64,000 bases of DNA from NCBI GenBank assembly GCA_030272155.1, contig CP126204.1, positions 496,001 through 560,000 on the forward strand. The letters are read 5' to 3'. The notes under the pieces were generated by a model. It did no database searches and was not told the origin of the DNA. It worked only from the letters and a program-made list of their open reading frames with translations. Below are positions 11,773 to 24,259 of this stretch, piece by piece. This DNA comes from Tetradesmus obliquus. Its lineage: Eukaryota > Chlorophyta > Chlorophyceae > Sphaeropleales > Scenedesmaceae. The stretch's first letter is position 1, and each line of letters begins with the position of its first letter. A program made the position numbers and the translations under genes.

Positions 11773-13292
11773 ACTGCTTGTTCAGCAGCTGCCGCGCCTC
11801 CTGCTGCTGCTTGGCCAGCGCCTCACTTGTGTATTTGCTCAGCAGCTCCGCCTTTTTCTTCTCAAGCACCATCTGCTCAATCGCCTTCTGGTCCGGCAGC
11901 GGCACGTAAGCAACAAACTGCGGCCCAGCTGCGTCCTCGCCGTCGCCGCCTTGCTGCTGCTTCTTGCGCGCGGCCTTGTCGGTGACGCCTGCCAGTGCTG
12001 CTTGCCGCTCGGCGTCCTTCTCCTGCCACTCTGCCAGAGCCTGCGGGCAGCGGCAGCAGCAGCAGCAGCAGCAGCAGCGGAGGGCGGCAGTGTCAAAACC
12101 AGTCACATACAAGCAAGTGCCAGGCCTTGTCAGTGACACCAGCCAGTGCTGCTTGCCGCTCCGCGTCCTTCTCCTGCCACTCTGCCAGAGCCTGCGGGCA
12201 ACAGCAGCAGCAGCAGCAGCAGCACAGTACAGAAGGACAGTAATAGCGTCAGTCAATGGCTTTTAGTGACGCCAGCCAGTGCTGCTTGCCGCTCCGCGTC
12301 CTTCTCCTGCCATTCGGCCAGAGCCTGAGGGGCAGCAGCAGCAGCAGCAGCAGCATGAGGATAGCTTTAGAGCGGCGGCCACTGCCTCACAGCAAACGCA
12401 AGCCGCAAGGTGCGCTGCGATGAGTAGCGCGATAGTTGCCCAGATATCTGTTAATAAGGCCCTGAACCCTGGTGCTGAAGCCCTGAACCCTCCTAGTTAG
12501 TACCCTAAACCCAATGATCTTCTTCAATACCCTACCTGTGCCTGTATGGTCGCCTCTGCCTCTGCTTCTACCGCCAGCAGCACGCCATCCTCCTCATCCC
12601 TGAACCCGTAGTAGTCTGGGGTGATGGACTTGTGCATCTGGAAGCGCGACCGCACAGTCTGCAAACAGGAAGTGCAAAAACAAGCAAAAGAGAGTATGTG
12701 AGCATGATCCAACACCACACAAACATGATGCATGTGGTGTGATGGCCTTGTGATCTGGAAGCGCGAGCGCACAGTCTGCGAAGATTGAAGCAGCGAGCAC
12801 GGCAGGTTGGGAACAGCCGGGCATGTGGTGGATGCCGCATGCGCAAGCAAGGTGTAACAGTCCAGGGTGGTGGCCTTGCGCAGCTGGAGGCGGCTCTGTA
12901 CACGCCGTGCAGAGAAGCACGCAGTGCATGAAGTGGTACAGCAAGTGAGATTGTGAGCACGTGCGGCGTGTACTCCGCTCCATCGTTCAAGCTGACGACG
13001 TGCAGCCGCAACCGTCCTGTGCGCAGCCGCAGGATTCACAGGTTGTAACACCTGCTGTCACAGCAATGCTCAGCGCCACTCACTTTTTTTCATTTGAGGC
13101 AACAAAGTGCGACACAACAGTGCGACACAAAACATATGCGAGCAGAAAAGTGATGCCAGGTCAGTGCCACTCACTGGCTTTGGCGCCTCCTTTTCAAACA
13201 GCTCCTTCACTCCCGGCAGCTGCTTGGCGGCACCAAAGTAGCGGTAGCCGGCGCCTCTGCTGTCCGTCACCTCGTTGCCTTCGCTGTCTGTT

Positions 13293-13333
<41 letters not shown>

Positions 13334-13854
13334 CAAACAGCTGCGTCACCGCAAGCACAGTAGTGTTGACGCGACAGCTGCCAGCTGCCAGCCCCACATG
13401 CCAGTGCGCTTGCTGTGAGCACGGTGCTGCCAGATGCTTATCAACATGCGGCACCGCTGCTGCTGCTGCGTCTGCCGCCGCTGTCCAATACGCGTCAACC
13501 AGCCCCTAAGCACACACCAACTTGTTCCATTTGGCGCCGTCTTTCCTTAGTCTAGCTCCACGATGCACTGCTGCTGCTGGCTGTGCCACACCTAGAAAGC
13601 CTGCCCAAACAATTCCCGCCACGCACCTGTGATCTTTGGCGCCGTTTTGGCATAGTCCGGCCCGCCTGGCTCACGCTGCGCTGCTGCTGCTGCTGGCTGT
13701 GCTGAAATTCTGCCTGCAAGCAACCCCTAAACATACACACCTGTTATTTTTGGCGCCGTCTTTGCGTAGTCTGGCCCCCCCAGCTCCACGATGCGCCGCT
13801 CCCAGTGGCCCTTCTCGCGGATGAGCTTGTTGATCTCGTCATTGAGGTCACGGA

Positions 13855-13888
<34 letters not shown>

Positions 13889-14440
13889 GGCGGCAGCGGT
13901 GGTGGCAGCAGCATAGTGTGCCACACATCAGTTATCAGTGCGCTGTTGCATTGCTGATGGCAACATGTGGGGTGTGAGAAGCAGTCCAGTGCGGCAGGGC
14001 TTTGCATACGCGCGGCTGCAGGAACACAACCAGCACTCACAGTCGTCATAAAACACAAAAAGCACGCGTGTTAATGCTGCATGCCATGAGATTCTTGAAA
14101 CGTGTATAAGTCGCTGTTTGAAAATGCGACAGGCGCGTGGCTTACTGTGCACTGGCCTGCAGCCACGCTGTGCTGTGACTCCTGCCGCCAAACAAGCTTT
14201 TCTTGATGCTTGTGATGGCTGACATACCTTGGCTTGTGATGGCTGACATACCTTGACATCTGCACTCGCCTTCCGGTTGCTGCTGTTGATGCTGACACAT
14301 ATCTCCATGCAGCACCCTGCTGCTCGCTCCAGTACCACACACACCTCCAGTTGCACCAGGCACCTACATGCTGTTGCACCTAGCCCTGGGCTCACCTGTG
14401 CTCCCCCAGACCTGCATGTTGGATATCCATGACTTTCTGC
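11630..14440 (-). repeat. Exon-end copies in ISY1 introns and 3' region
   Basis: Exon 1 donor end (QNAGLGEHR plus GTGAGG): copy at 14386-14440, about 118 bp downstream of the true donor. Exon 2 donor end ([14 protein letters not shown]): copies near 13630-13680 and 13528-13570. Exon 4 acceptor end (TVRSRFQM): copies near 12739-12790 and 12869-12905. Exon 5 acceptor end ([16 protein letters not shown]): copies near 12140-12200 and 12265-12335, about 130 bp apart. The coding end with its stop (QLLNKQ) recurs in fragments near 11706-11730 and 11636-11660. Small direct repeats of TGATGGCTGACATACCTT sit at about 14213 and 14238. Confidence 0.85.
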
Positions 14441-14721
14441 TTGTTACAGTACGCCACATACCTCCAGCCGCACCAGACACCTACATGCTGCTGCACCTGA
14501 CCCTGCCCTCACCTGTGCTCTCCCAGCCCAGCATTCTGGATCTCCATGACCTTCCGCCCGATCTCCCGCAGGATTTGCTGCCTCCATCTGTCAGCCTCGT
14601 TCAAATCTGTGCACTCTGTCGCCAGGTATGGCCGCCGTGCCTTTGGCCCTCGCTTCTCATCCTGCTTTGCCGCTAAAAAGCGGTTCAGCATGGACTGCGC
14701 CTTCTCCTCATTACGAGCCAT
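11771..14721 (-). CDS. ISY1: Pre-mRNA-splicing factor ISY1
   Basis: Component of the spliceosomal NineTeen/Prp19-associated complex, acting in the nucleus around the catalytic steps of splicing. Five exons: 14721-14513, 13856-13741, 13287-13175, 12658-12536, 12040-11771, giving 276 residues, against about 285 in the human protein. Collinear matches to the family run from end to end: MARNEEKAQ at the start, [20 protein letters not shown] across junction 1, [61 protein letters not shown], and the C-terminal [20 protein letters not shown] ending ARQLLNKQ and TAG. The ATG begins the family's invariant MARN. Four of its eight splice junctions, and its stop-codon end, have tandem partial copies nearby. 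Whether this affects its own splicing is unknown. Confidence 0.95.
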
Positions 14722-15926
14722 GGTGCTGTGTCCTGCAAGAGGCTGCTGCTGTGTGTTGCGCGCTGCAGCTGTGCTGGGCCGATGCTGAGGGCAGCGCCGC
14801 TGCTGCTGCAGCTACAGCAGGCAGCACTGAGTAGCTGCTACTGCTGTGCCTGCCTACACCTGCAGGAGCTCGGCTGACACTCTAGGGGCCCAGTAAGAGA
14901 GATGAAGAAACAGTTGACGCGGATGCAATCGAGCACAGGACACGAAGGGAGGCACAACAGCAGCACCAGCAGCAGGCCTCAGCTGTGTGCAGGTGGAAAG
15001 TCCGTGAAGCGATCGCTTTGCGCTCTTTACTTGTTGAATGATGATAACGATTTCTAGCAGTCGAAGTGAATGCAAAGACTTCAGCATCCGAGTTGCGGGG
15101 TGTTGGGCGTGTCAATGCCTGCTGGTGCTGCTGTGTTGCGTGTCGGGGTGTGGTGATGCATGCAGCCGTAACCAGTTGCTGTTGCACTGGGCACTGTTTG
15201 CACCAGCTCTGGCCTGGGTGGAGTTGACACATGCAGTGACATGACATGACAACTGACACTGGGCCAAAGACTAGGGCTGGCCCAGCTGCTGTGAAAGCCC
15301 CTGCCATTATTGCAACGATGTCTAGCTCTTATGAAGTAACAAAACATCTGCGGTCAGATTGCTAGAGGCTAAGCCGACAAGATCATGCTGCCGCCTGCCA
15401 GCTTCAAGGTTCTAGTCAGCAAGTGCATGTGGAAGTTCCTGGCACTGTACCTCCCGAAGCACTGAGCGGCGTTGGACTGCTTGAAGTGCTGACTGCCATA
15501 CACATACATATGTTTATGACTCTAGGCAAGTACAGCCAGTGAACCATGCACTATCGCCTCTGCTGTGCACCATAAATTCAGTTGCCTGCAACTTCAAGCT
15601 GCTGAAGTTCAGCTGGTGGGCGTGACAGGCAAGCAGGGACAATATAAATTTGTTGCTGTGGCGCTCAAGCAACGCACGAAGATGCAGTACAGTGCGCTCA
15701 ACCGCACAATCAGTGAAGCAAGGAGGCCCGCTGACATGAAGTAGACCCTGTAGACCCTAAAGGCCAGCACTCTATTGCAGAATGTACTGTCTTCCCTGCA
15801 ATTCTTTATACAGTACTCGCAAGCCGATCGTCATCTGGTACATCTGCTGTATCACCTGCTGTGGTGTGCTGCCAACCTGCTGCTTGGTGCCATTGCACAT
15901 ACACAAGACGCTTCCTGCAAGCAACA
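14722..15926. other. Intergenic region upstream of ISY1
   Basis: About 1.2 kb between the ISY1 start and the stop of the LRR gene, both on the - strand, so it should hold the ISY1 promoter and the LRR 3' UTR. Short open frames here lack family resemblance. GTCTTCCCTGCAATT at 15789 recurs at 28811; no function is apparent. Confidence 0.4.
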
Positions 15927-18009
15927 TCAACACAAACTGCCAGCACAACGCCCAGAGCCACCACTCTTGCGTGGAACAGGTGACTTGCCTGGCGCACCCA
16001 CCCCGTTCGCACGCGTCTTCTTTTTCTGTGCTAGGTAGAGAGCAACTACCCGCTCTCGATGCGGCGCAGACACGGGTGCCACTGTCGGCTGGCCGCTTGG
16101 CGCAGGCGGTGCTGCAACGGTCTCAATAGCTTCATCTTGGAAGCGGCATGACCTGCTGCAAGCCTGTACGGAGCACTGCCGGAAGTGCTGGTTTGACATC
16201 CTCACTGTTGACCCATCCTGCGCATCCTCCTTGGCACAGCAGGCAACCCTGCAGCGGGGCGGGCACGTAAAGCTGCTGACATCGTTGGCTCGCAGTGCTG
16301 AGCAGCGCTTGCTGCTCGGGCGCACGCTCTCATACAAGTTGAAGTCGTCGGACTCTGTCCCCGCACCGGGCGGCGGCACCAGGGCTTGACTTCCCGGGGG
16401 CTGCGCTGCAACATAACGTACGTGGTTGCCGACTTGGACCCGTGACTCGACCGCAGCCACAGCCAGTGACGCAGCATCAAACCCTGCTGATACCCACGTT
16501 CCGCAGCACTTGCCTGAGCAGTAGCGCATTGTTTGCCACTGCCAGGGCCCCAGGCGCTTCTCCATTTCAAGCTGTTCCCGCAGTGCGCTGTCGTCGTCTA
16601 CGAGCCTGGCAGCTCCAGCCAAGTAACCGTCGGACGTGAACATCACACACGCGTCCAGGGCATCACACGCAGCTGCTGCTTCTGCCAGCGTGGCCAGGAG
16701 ATATGGTGTTGCTGCTGCGGCGGAGTTGTTGGTTGGTGGTTGCAGGGTGTACAGAAGCACCCGCTGATCTGAGCCAGGCTGCTTCTCCAACTCTTTTGGC
16801 AGCTGGCGAGCCTTCAAAGTGTACCCAGCCACATCGCACGAGGCTGGTAACCAGCCAGTTTGTGAGGCAGGCTGCCGCTTGAGGCAGTCCAGCAGCGGTG
16901 TCCTGCTGGCATCAATGAAAGGCAGCGACTCCCAGGGCCGTCCTTTCGCATCAGCCAGGCACCCTTTCATGCCCACATTGCCAGATATATTGAGAAGTCT
17001 TAAAGATGAGCTGCTTGCGCTCCTAGCCCAGGCTCGTGAGATTGATCCAGATAGCTTGTTGCCAGAAAGGTTGATTTCCTGCAAGGTGGATGAAGTTGAC
17101 CAGGCGTCTGGAATGGTGCCAGCCAAAGCGTTGTTGCTGAGGTTTACGGTATACAGCTGAAGCGCAGTGCCCCAGCTTGCTGGCAATGTGTCAGACAGCT
17201 TTAGGTTGCCTGTTATCTGCACTGACTGAGCTGTAGCTGCAACAGCCCCGCTCTGCGCAGCTGCTGGTAGTGATGGCAGCGGGCCCATGATGGATGTGTT
17301 TGTCACTTCCACTGTATACGCCACTTGCAGCACCCACGCCGGCAGCTTGCCAGTGATTCCAGGGCCAGATATCTGTAGCTTTAGTAGGTCAAGTGGGCTT
17401 GGCAGCAGCGGCAGCTGCTGCGGCAGTGTCCCTTTCAGTGGCCCTGCTGCCCTCAGCCCTGCCTGACTGATGTCCAGCGCATACAGCCTGCCATCTGTGG
17501 GGTTGCATCCGTTGTCTGCCAGCCAATCCCTGCACCAGGTTTTGGTGTTGTTTGCCCGCCACTTTGGCAGTGCTTTGCCTGTCGGGTCCAGCGCCTTGGC
17601 AAGCGCCAGCAGCACTTGCACATCTCCAACAGGCGCGCCTGCAGCTGCTGCTGCAGCAGAATACCACATTACATTTTTTATTTGAGGAAGACATGGTTGC
17701 CGCACAGTATGCACAGTGAGATTGGTCAAGTGCATGCCACTTTAGTGTTGTCCGCAGCGGTGCTGGCCAGTTGCACAGCCTGTGTGACTGAGCTGCACAG
17801 AGGACATTACAGGCTACCTTGCTCCTTGTCACGTGCATGCTGAGACTGTGTGGGCTGTTAAGACATGGCTGAACACGCTGTGCTACAAGTCGCCCACTGG
17901 CGTTTGGTCTGTTCTTCATAAACTCACCAGCTAGTGCGTGTGCCTTTACAGCAGCAGCAGCAGCTGCTGTCACCAGCAGAACCCCACCCCAGGCTGAGAT
18001 ACGGACCAT
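15927..18009 (-). CDS. Secreted leucine-rich-repeat protein with PAN-like Cys module
   Basis: Two exons, 18009-17928 and 17638-15927, give 597 residues. Exon 1 is almost exactly a signal peptide (MVRISAWGGVLLVTA, Ala-rich core, ending near HALAG), so the protein probably enters the secretory pathway. Residues about 30-75 resemble the plant LRR N-terminal cap: LLALAKALDPTGKALPKW, then TWCRDWLADNGCNP. Several LRRs follow to about residue 290 (LQLYTVNLSNNALAGTIPDA, LQEINLSGNKLSGSI). A Cys module with ACDALDACVMF follows, and the same core (ACDALDTCVMY) occurs in the PAN-like domain of the array proteins at 30074 onward. The tail is Cys-rich, then basic and Pro/Ser-rich, with no membrane segment or kinase domain. 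It resembles plant receptor ectodomains without the receptor. Ligand and role are unknown. Confidence 0.85.
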
Positions 18010-20425
18010 ACGATTACACTATACGATGGTGTCTAGAAGGATGTGAGACGTACAGATGAGCCTGGAGTGCACCAAAGATCGTTGGCAGTGGTAGGCTCGC
18101 AGCACTTCGACACTGTGAGTTGGTCCGACACATTATCCGGTGTCTCCTAACCCGAAAGCTCGATGATCACTCATACTTATAATCCTTGATATCGGTTTCT
18201 TTGGCTGAGTTTCACAGCAAGGTGCGTTGTTATGGTACGACAATGTGGCGTGTGTCACCACCGCGCCATGATGCCACATTGTCTGCCGAACGTTCCCCAA
18301 ATCAACAGCCGTAGTCAGCGTGAAGGTTCAAATCGATGCCAGCCTTGCGCTCAGGCTGGGCCACAGCACAGCAGATGCATTGTATTTTGGATCAGCTTGC
18401 TCAGCACTGCACTTGTACAGCAGTGCTGCACTATTGCACAACAGCTGCCAGTGTTATACAAAATTGCAGGAAAGACTATACATTCTGCAATAGCTGGCTC
18501 AGGCTGCAGCAAGCGAGCCTCAGCTGGTGAGCACAGACTTGCAATCAGGCCATACACGCACATCGCATGTTCAGGTTTTGGGGTGTTACACTACTGCTGC
18601 CCTGAAACGGGAAGCACTGCAAGCTGGATCAACGCTGGGTCCAAACCTAGGCGGACAATCAGCACGCAGAATGCAGCAAAGTGCTGCATCTGCGCCTCGT
18701 CAGCGATCCAGCATGCTGTATTCGCTGTGCCGCTGCATTCAGCAACAGACAGCACACAAACAACAGGCACCGTGCAACAGCCGCGGCGGCAGTCAAAGCC
18801 CTAAGCACGAGCACTCGACTTGGAGCTGCACCAAAACACAGCAATTGCTGCTGCGTTGCACAGCCATCTACAGGCATGCAGCAGTGCCGCTGGCACAGTA
18901 CTAGTGTCGGCTTGCCAGGCAGACTCCACGGTTGCTGATACCATCCTGTTGTGACAGCACAGCACAGCGCACGCACAAAGTCACTGTTATCCCTGTTAGA
19001 TGTGCATGCAGCACACCAGATGCTCCAGCACATGCAATCTGCCGCACACTGCAGACGGCGCAACAGCCTGCCGCATCCCAGAATCAGCGCAGCACAAAGG
19101 CCAAGCGTTCTTCCTTACAATAGGCAATGCAATTGCACCTGACCTACAGTATGTGGCATCCACGCTAGACTACAGCCCCATAAAAAACAATTGACAAGCA
19201 GCAGAGAGTATGGTGTAACTCCTGGTGCACACCTAGTGACCTCCAAGTGACATGTAAGCCAGTTGCTGCAGCACCGGCTGATGCAGGTTTGTATGGCCAG
19301 CAATGCTGCGGGCCTGCTGACTCCCTAATGCTTTAGTCAGGAAATTCAAGAGACTGTACCTGTAAGGATGCAGCTGCCCAGTTGTCTAGTTTAACTGCTT
19401 GTTGCTGCTGCGTGCCGGTCGCTGCTGCGGTCAGCAGCTAACTTTGGTGGCAAGCACAGCATGCCAAGCGCAACAAGCGACACATGCAACACTACAGTGC
19501 ATTACAGATGCACGTCTGTGCTGTCAACGCACGTCATTCCAACACCAGAGCCACACACGCTCAGAGCCGTGGCGCCCAGGCGGTGACACACCAACTGACA
19601 AGCACATGACAGGCCATAGCACTGAAACCAACGTGGCATTACTTGCAGCTCGCACAGCGGCTGCTGGTTGTGTCTGCTGCAGCGCGTTGATGCTACCAAG
19701 AAGCCGCCACATGTCTACTGCTGCTGCGCACTACACTACACACAGCGAGGTTGCAGTGCAGCAACTCTGGGCTGAATCATCATGCTGCAGCTAAATGCTA
19801 CAAGGTAGCCGCCAAGTGTGCCATGCTGCACATCCAGCGGCACGAGCCAGCTGCAGCGCACCCAACCAGCCCTCCTGCACAAAAACCTCTGTTGCTATCT
19901 GCCTAGAAGGGCCCCGCCTGTGGCGGTGCACCTGCTGCTGCCACACATCAGCTACTGCTGCTGCTGCACTCAGCGAGGTTGCCGCGCAGCAACTGACTCA
20001 CTCTTCGGCGCTGCATGTCCAGTACACGCAGCCTGACGGGTGGTGCGGCTCGAACGCCAGCAGCACGCACCGGGTGCAGCGCAACAAACCAACCACGCTG
20101 CCTATCTGCCTAGCTAGGCCGCGCCTCCAGCAGCGCAGCCACTGCTGCTGCACACAGAAGCTTGCGCGCAGCAGCTCCATGGGAGTCCCCAACTGCTGCT
20201 GCTGCCTGCCAGCAGCCGCCTGACTGCTGCTCCTGCTGCTGCACATCCAGCCGCAGGCAGCAGCTCCAGTACCGCACGCCTCAGCTGCTTCCTTCAAAGC
20301 TGATCCACCAACTCGCCCTCAGCTAGGGCCTGTCTCCATGACAGCTGCTGCAGCTGCTGCTGCACGCAGCAGCTCCTCAAAAAGAGCTGAACCCTCGCTA
20401 ATCAGCTATGACTGACAGCTGTCCC
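18010..20425. other. Intergenic region with degenerate CAG-rich repeats
   Basis: About 2.4 kb between the LRR start and the IQM stop. The left half shows nothing I can name. From about 19680 to 20345, segments around the phrase AGCGAGGTTGC recur (near 19745 and 19973, and degenerately near 20155), with GCTGCTGC stretches between them. A copy of the IQM coding end (METGPS plus stop on the - strand) lies at 20314-20345, about 115 bp beyond the true one. Confidence 0.5.
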
Positions 20426-20756
20426 TCAGCTGGGGCCTGTCTCTGGCAGCGGCGGGCACTTGATGTGCTTTGCCGAGAGCTTTGTGGCAGTTAGATCCGC
20501 ACCCATGTCCTTCAGCAGCTGCACAGTGAACATGAAGCTCTCAAAGTTGGGCCGGTAGTGCCCGCTGTCTGCTGTCAGCTTCAGGATGCGGCCGCGCTCC
20601 ACCACAATTCCGCCGGCGGCTAACACCGCGCCGCCTTGCAGGAAACTGCTGTGATGGAACTTGCCGCGGTACTTTGCGTGCACAAACAGCCGCCGCGCCG
20701 TGTCCAGCACGTAGATCCACTTGCAGGGCTTCTCCTTGATCGCCAGCAGCTTCTCC

Positions 20757-20804
<48 letters not shown>

Positions 20805-22159
20805 GGCACGCCATTGGCCTTCGGCTGCAGGGCAGGCTGCTGCTGCTGCTGCAAAAGCGGCTGCTGCAAGATGTTTGGCTGGTCAGGCTGCTGCTGCTGC
20901 TGCGGAAGCGGCTGCTGCTGCTGCAGAAAGTTTGGCTGGTCAAGCTGCTGCTGCTCTGCTGAGTGCTGCGGCGCTCTGCGCCGCTGGCTGACGCCAGTCG
21001 TGCCTGGCGTGGCGTGGCCAGCCACAGAGCCATATGCAGCAGCACTAGGGGTAGCAAGCGAGCCAGCAGGGGCCGCTGCTCCTGCACTGCTTGCTGCTGT
21101 TGCTGGCTTGCTTGGCGTGCAGAACAGTGGGTGCTGCGGCTCTGCAGCAGCTGCTGCTGCTGCTGCTGCTTCAGCATCCTCCATCACAACATCAGCACCA
21201 GCCTGTATTTGCAAGCCCAGCTGCTGCTGCTGCTGCTGCTGCTGCGGCTGCCGTATCGTCTGCTGCATCTGCTGCAGCTGCTGCCGCTGCAACTGCCGCT
21301 GCTGCTTCTGCTGTGAGCCTGGCTCCTCCTCCTCATCCTGCTGCTCTTCCTCTTCCTCTTCTTCCTCCTCTTCCTCCTCAACAGGAACCTCCTCTGGTAT
21401 CCGCTGCAGGCTGCGGCCCTGCACCAGCGGCTCCACGCAGCAAGCAGCAGCACACGGGCCGCTAATACCACCACCAGCAGCAGCAGCAGCATCGGCAGCA
21501 GCAGCTATTGCCACACCCTGCTGCTGCTGCTCTGGCTGCCGCAGCTGCACCAGCGATAGCTCGGAGCCAGTGTGCACGGTCTGCCCAGACACTACATACA
21601 CCAGCCTCCCGCTGCTGCGGTCAACTGTCACTTCCAGCTGGTCCCGCTCAGACTCTGTGAGGTATTGCACCCGCTCAGATTCCAGCTTGCTGCGTGGCAC
21701 GCCTCTATCTGCCAGGTCAACATGGCGGCCAGAACCCTCATCCAGCCAGTAAAAGAACCTGTCATCTGTGTGGATGCCAGGCAAGCTGCTGCTTGCAGGA
21801 CCACGCCCAACGAATGATAAGAATGCTGACACAGCCGGCTGCAGCTGCGAGTGGAACTTGCTGCTGCTGCTGCTGCCGGCAGCAGCGCCGCCCGCGCGGG
21901 GCGCGACTGCACCCACCACGCTGCTGCTGCTGCACTGCTCCTGCACGTCTGCTGCTGCGTCTGCTTCCGCGTCTGCTGCATCTTCGTGCAGCTCCTCATC
22001 CTGCTGCTCCTCATCCTCTTCAAAGCTGTGGAGGTCTGCCAAGTTGGGAGCAGAGCGAGAGCGGCGGGGTGTCGCAGGCAGCGCCTCAAGCCGCTGCTGC
22101 TGCTGCTGCTGCTCGCCGCTGCTGGTGCCGTCACTGGCATCGCTGCTGGTGCCGTTGCT

Positions 22160-22192
<33 letters not shown>

Positions 22193-23541
22193 TGCAGGCA
22201 GCAGCGCACCGGGCTCTGCATTGTTGTTGTTGGCTGCCTGGCTGTTGGCTGCCTCTGCTTCTGCTGCAGCTTGTGCAGCTATCTCGGGGATAGCCGAGTA
22301 GGGGATGTATGACTGTTGGGAGGTGGCTGCATCTCTGCCATGTGCTTGCTGGTTGAGCCTGCACACATCACATGCAGCAGGGTTTGGGATACACAGGCAG
22401 GCAAACATAGGGTGAAGGATACAGGACACAGGTGTAATGAAAGGCAGGGAAACAAGGGGCTGTGGCGACACCATCAGTACAAGAAAACAGCAGAGATATG
22501 CGCCTGCACGAAAGCGTTGCACGCTGCGTCCAGAGGCAGGCGCATGCAGGTTGTGTCCACCACTGCCGGTTCCTGCAAAATGCCTCATCAAAAGGTTTGC
22601 CACACGTGCAATAGCTTCCACGCCATAGCTCAATAAGCTGGTAGCATGGTTGCCATCTCTTGCACTTGAGCTGGCACCAACTGACACAAGCAGCGCACGC
22701 ACCAGACGTCAAAGTACGGCCGCAAGTTTGTGCCGTATCTATGCTTGGCATCTGCTGCCTCCAGCCAGTGTTCGCACTGCAGGATGAGTGCTGTGCTATT
22801 GTGGCTAATGCCCTGCAGGACAAATGACAAAATGAGTGCAGTGCAACATGTTGTTGTGTGAGCTGCAGAGCAAGCAGGGAGCTGCGCAACGACAGATGGC
22901 AAGGGTGCTGCTGGTCAAACATATGTGCTGACACACAAGCTAAGCATTGTGCTACAGTTGACCGCGCTACAGTTGACCTGAACAGAAGGTGTGAAGGTTG
23001 CTTGCAGGACTGCTGCAGCAATGCAGCTAACAAATGCACGTCGGCACAGCTGCAGGCATGGACACTACGCTGAGCACTGCGCACGCAAGCACTGACAGCT
23101 TAACTGTTGCAGCACAAGGGCATAACCGTGTGCTAGGCCTGCTCTGGCTGCTGCACCAGCTGCTGAGGTGTCCAACCTTCAGTGGCTGACATATGTTCAG
23201 GTGGGTGACAGCAGAAAGCTGCGCCATAGCTAAGCTAAGCTCAGCTGCTCTTTGATCAAGATGCCCTAGTACGTTGGTGGCATCGAAATCGAGGCATCAA
23301 GCTGCAAGGGAAGCACGGAAGGCATCTAGCTGCCGAAAGAGGCACACAGCCCTCCCCCGCCTACCTTCCCAACACGTGCGGCGGCTTTCTGTCCTCGCAC
23401 CCAGTTCCAATACAGGCTGATTGAGCGTGTAAAGCCCTCTGTCTCCTCCTGGCCACCGTTCTGCTGCTGCTCTACATCCTGTGCTGCCTCTTGCTCCCCC
23501 ATCGCCACATCTATATCGTTCGGAGGTTGGCAAGCAATCAT
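20426..23541 (-). CDS. IQM-family-like protein with long acidic/poly-Gln insertion
   Basis: Three exons, 23541-23365, 22812-22703 and 22358-20426, give 739 residues. The pieces match the plant/fungal IQM (IQ-motif) family in order: SISLYWNWVRGQKAA, then CEHWLEAADAKHRYGTNLRP and YFDVW (family HWLEAIDPRHRYG), FFYWLDEGSGRHVDLADR near residue 298, PRSKLESERVQYLTESERD, LVYVVSGQTVHTGS, and KWIYVLDTARRLFVHAKYRG, FHHSSFLQGGAVLAAGGIVV, DSGHYRP near the C-terminus. In plants these are calmodulin-associated proteins of nucleus or cytosol. Two oddities: no N-terminal IQ motif is evident, and about 280 low-complexity residues (poly-Gln, a run of Glu, Ala) interrupt the conserved core between about 360 and 640. 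The insert is open in frame, but part of it could be an unrecognised intron. Confidence 0.82.
20758..20803. repeat. CTG/CAG microsatellite coding poly-Gln
   Basis: Fifteen uninterrupted trinucleotides within the IQM-like coding exon, read as poly-Gln just before EKLLAIKEKPCKWIYVLD. Further shorter Gln-coding runs follow to 21300. Confidence 0.95.
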
Positions 23542-24259
23542 GAACTGCTGTCTGCTGACGAGCAGACACCGAGAATTTGCGGAACTAAATGGAATCTGCT
23601 GTGTTGGTGCCCTGGCCGTTTACTGCGACAAGATGCTGTGTTGTGACCTTCAAAACACATGTATAAGTATCAGATCGAGCTATGCAACGGCGCTATTCTA
23701 GACCGGGGGACACCTTCCTTGCAGGTCTGGACACGGAATTGAGCTGTGGCGCAAGCTGCCGAAAGCAAACCTTGCAAATGATGAATCACAACAGATACAG
23801 TAAACTGCTAGACTCAGAACCAGTTTTCCACGTCTATAACATCAGACCTGACAGTAACATTCGGGCACAAATTTCAGGGCTTCGCCGACTTTATGCACTG
23901 CCAACTGCATGGCACTCTGGGTGTTCACCGATGCAAATACTGTTGTGCACAACCTCCAGTGGCGGTCTATGTATACCTGTGCTGAAACACCTGCACTAAG
24001 GAGAGTGGGTTGGAACAGCAGCTGATCAACAGCAGGTCCTTACAGCACCCTGTCTTGCAGGACTGAGTTGCAAAAGCCTGAAAAGTTCAGTGTATTGATC
24101 CACCTACAAGGAGTGCAGCTGCACATAGCCTTCTGCTAGCAGTCAAGGTGGCAGCAGCGGGTACAGCGGGGCAGCTGGCCCCGGCAGTTGCTGCCTGCTG
24201 CTTGAGTTTGCTAGTGTAGCATCATAGCAGCAGCAGCAGCCGCAGCAGCAGCAGCAGCC

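Noticed and set aside
20721-21752. 343-codon open frame on the + strand
   Set aside because: Composed of Cys/Ser/Ala runs from reading the antisense of poly-Gln and Glu coding repeats of the IQM-like gene.
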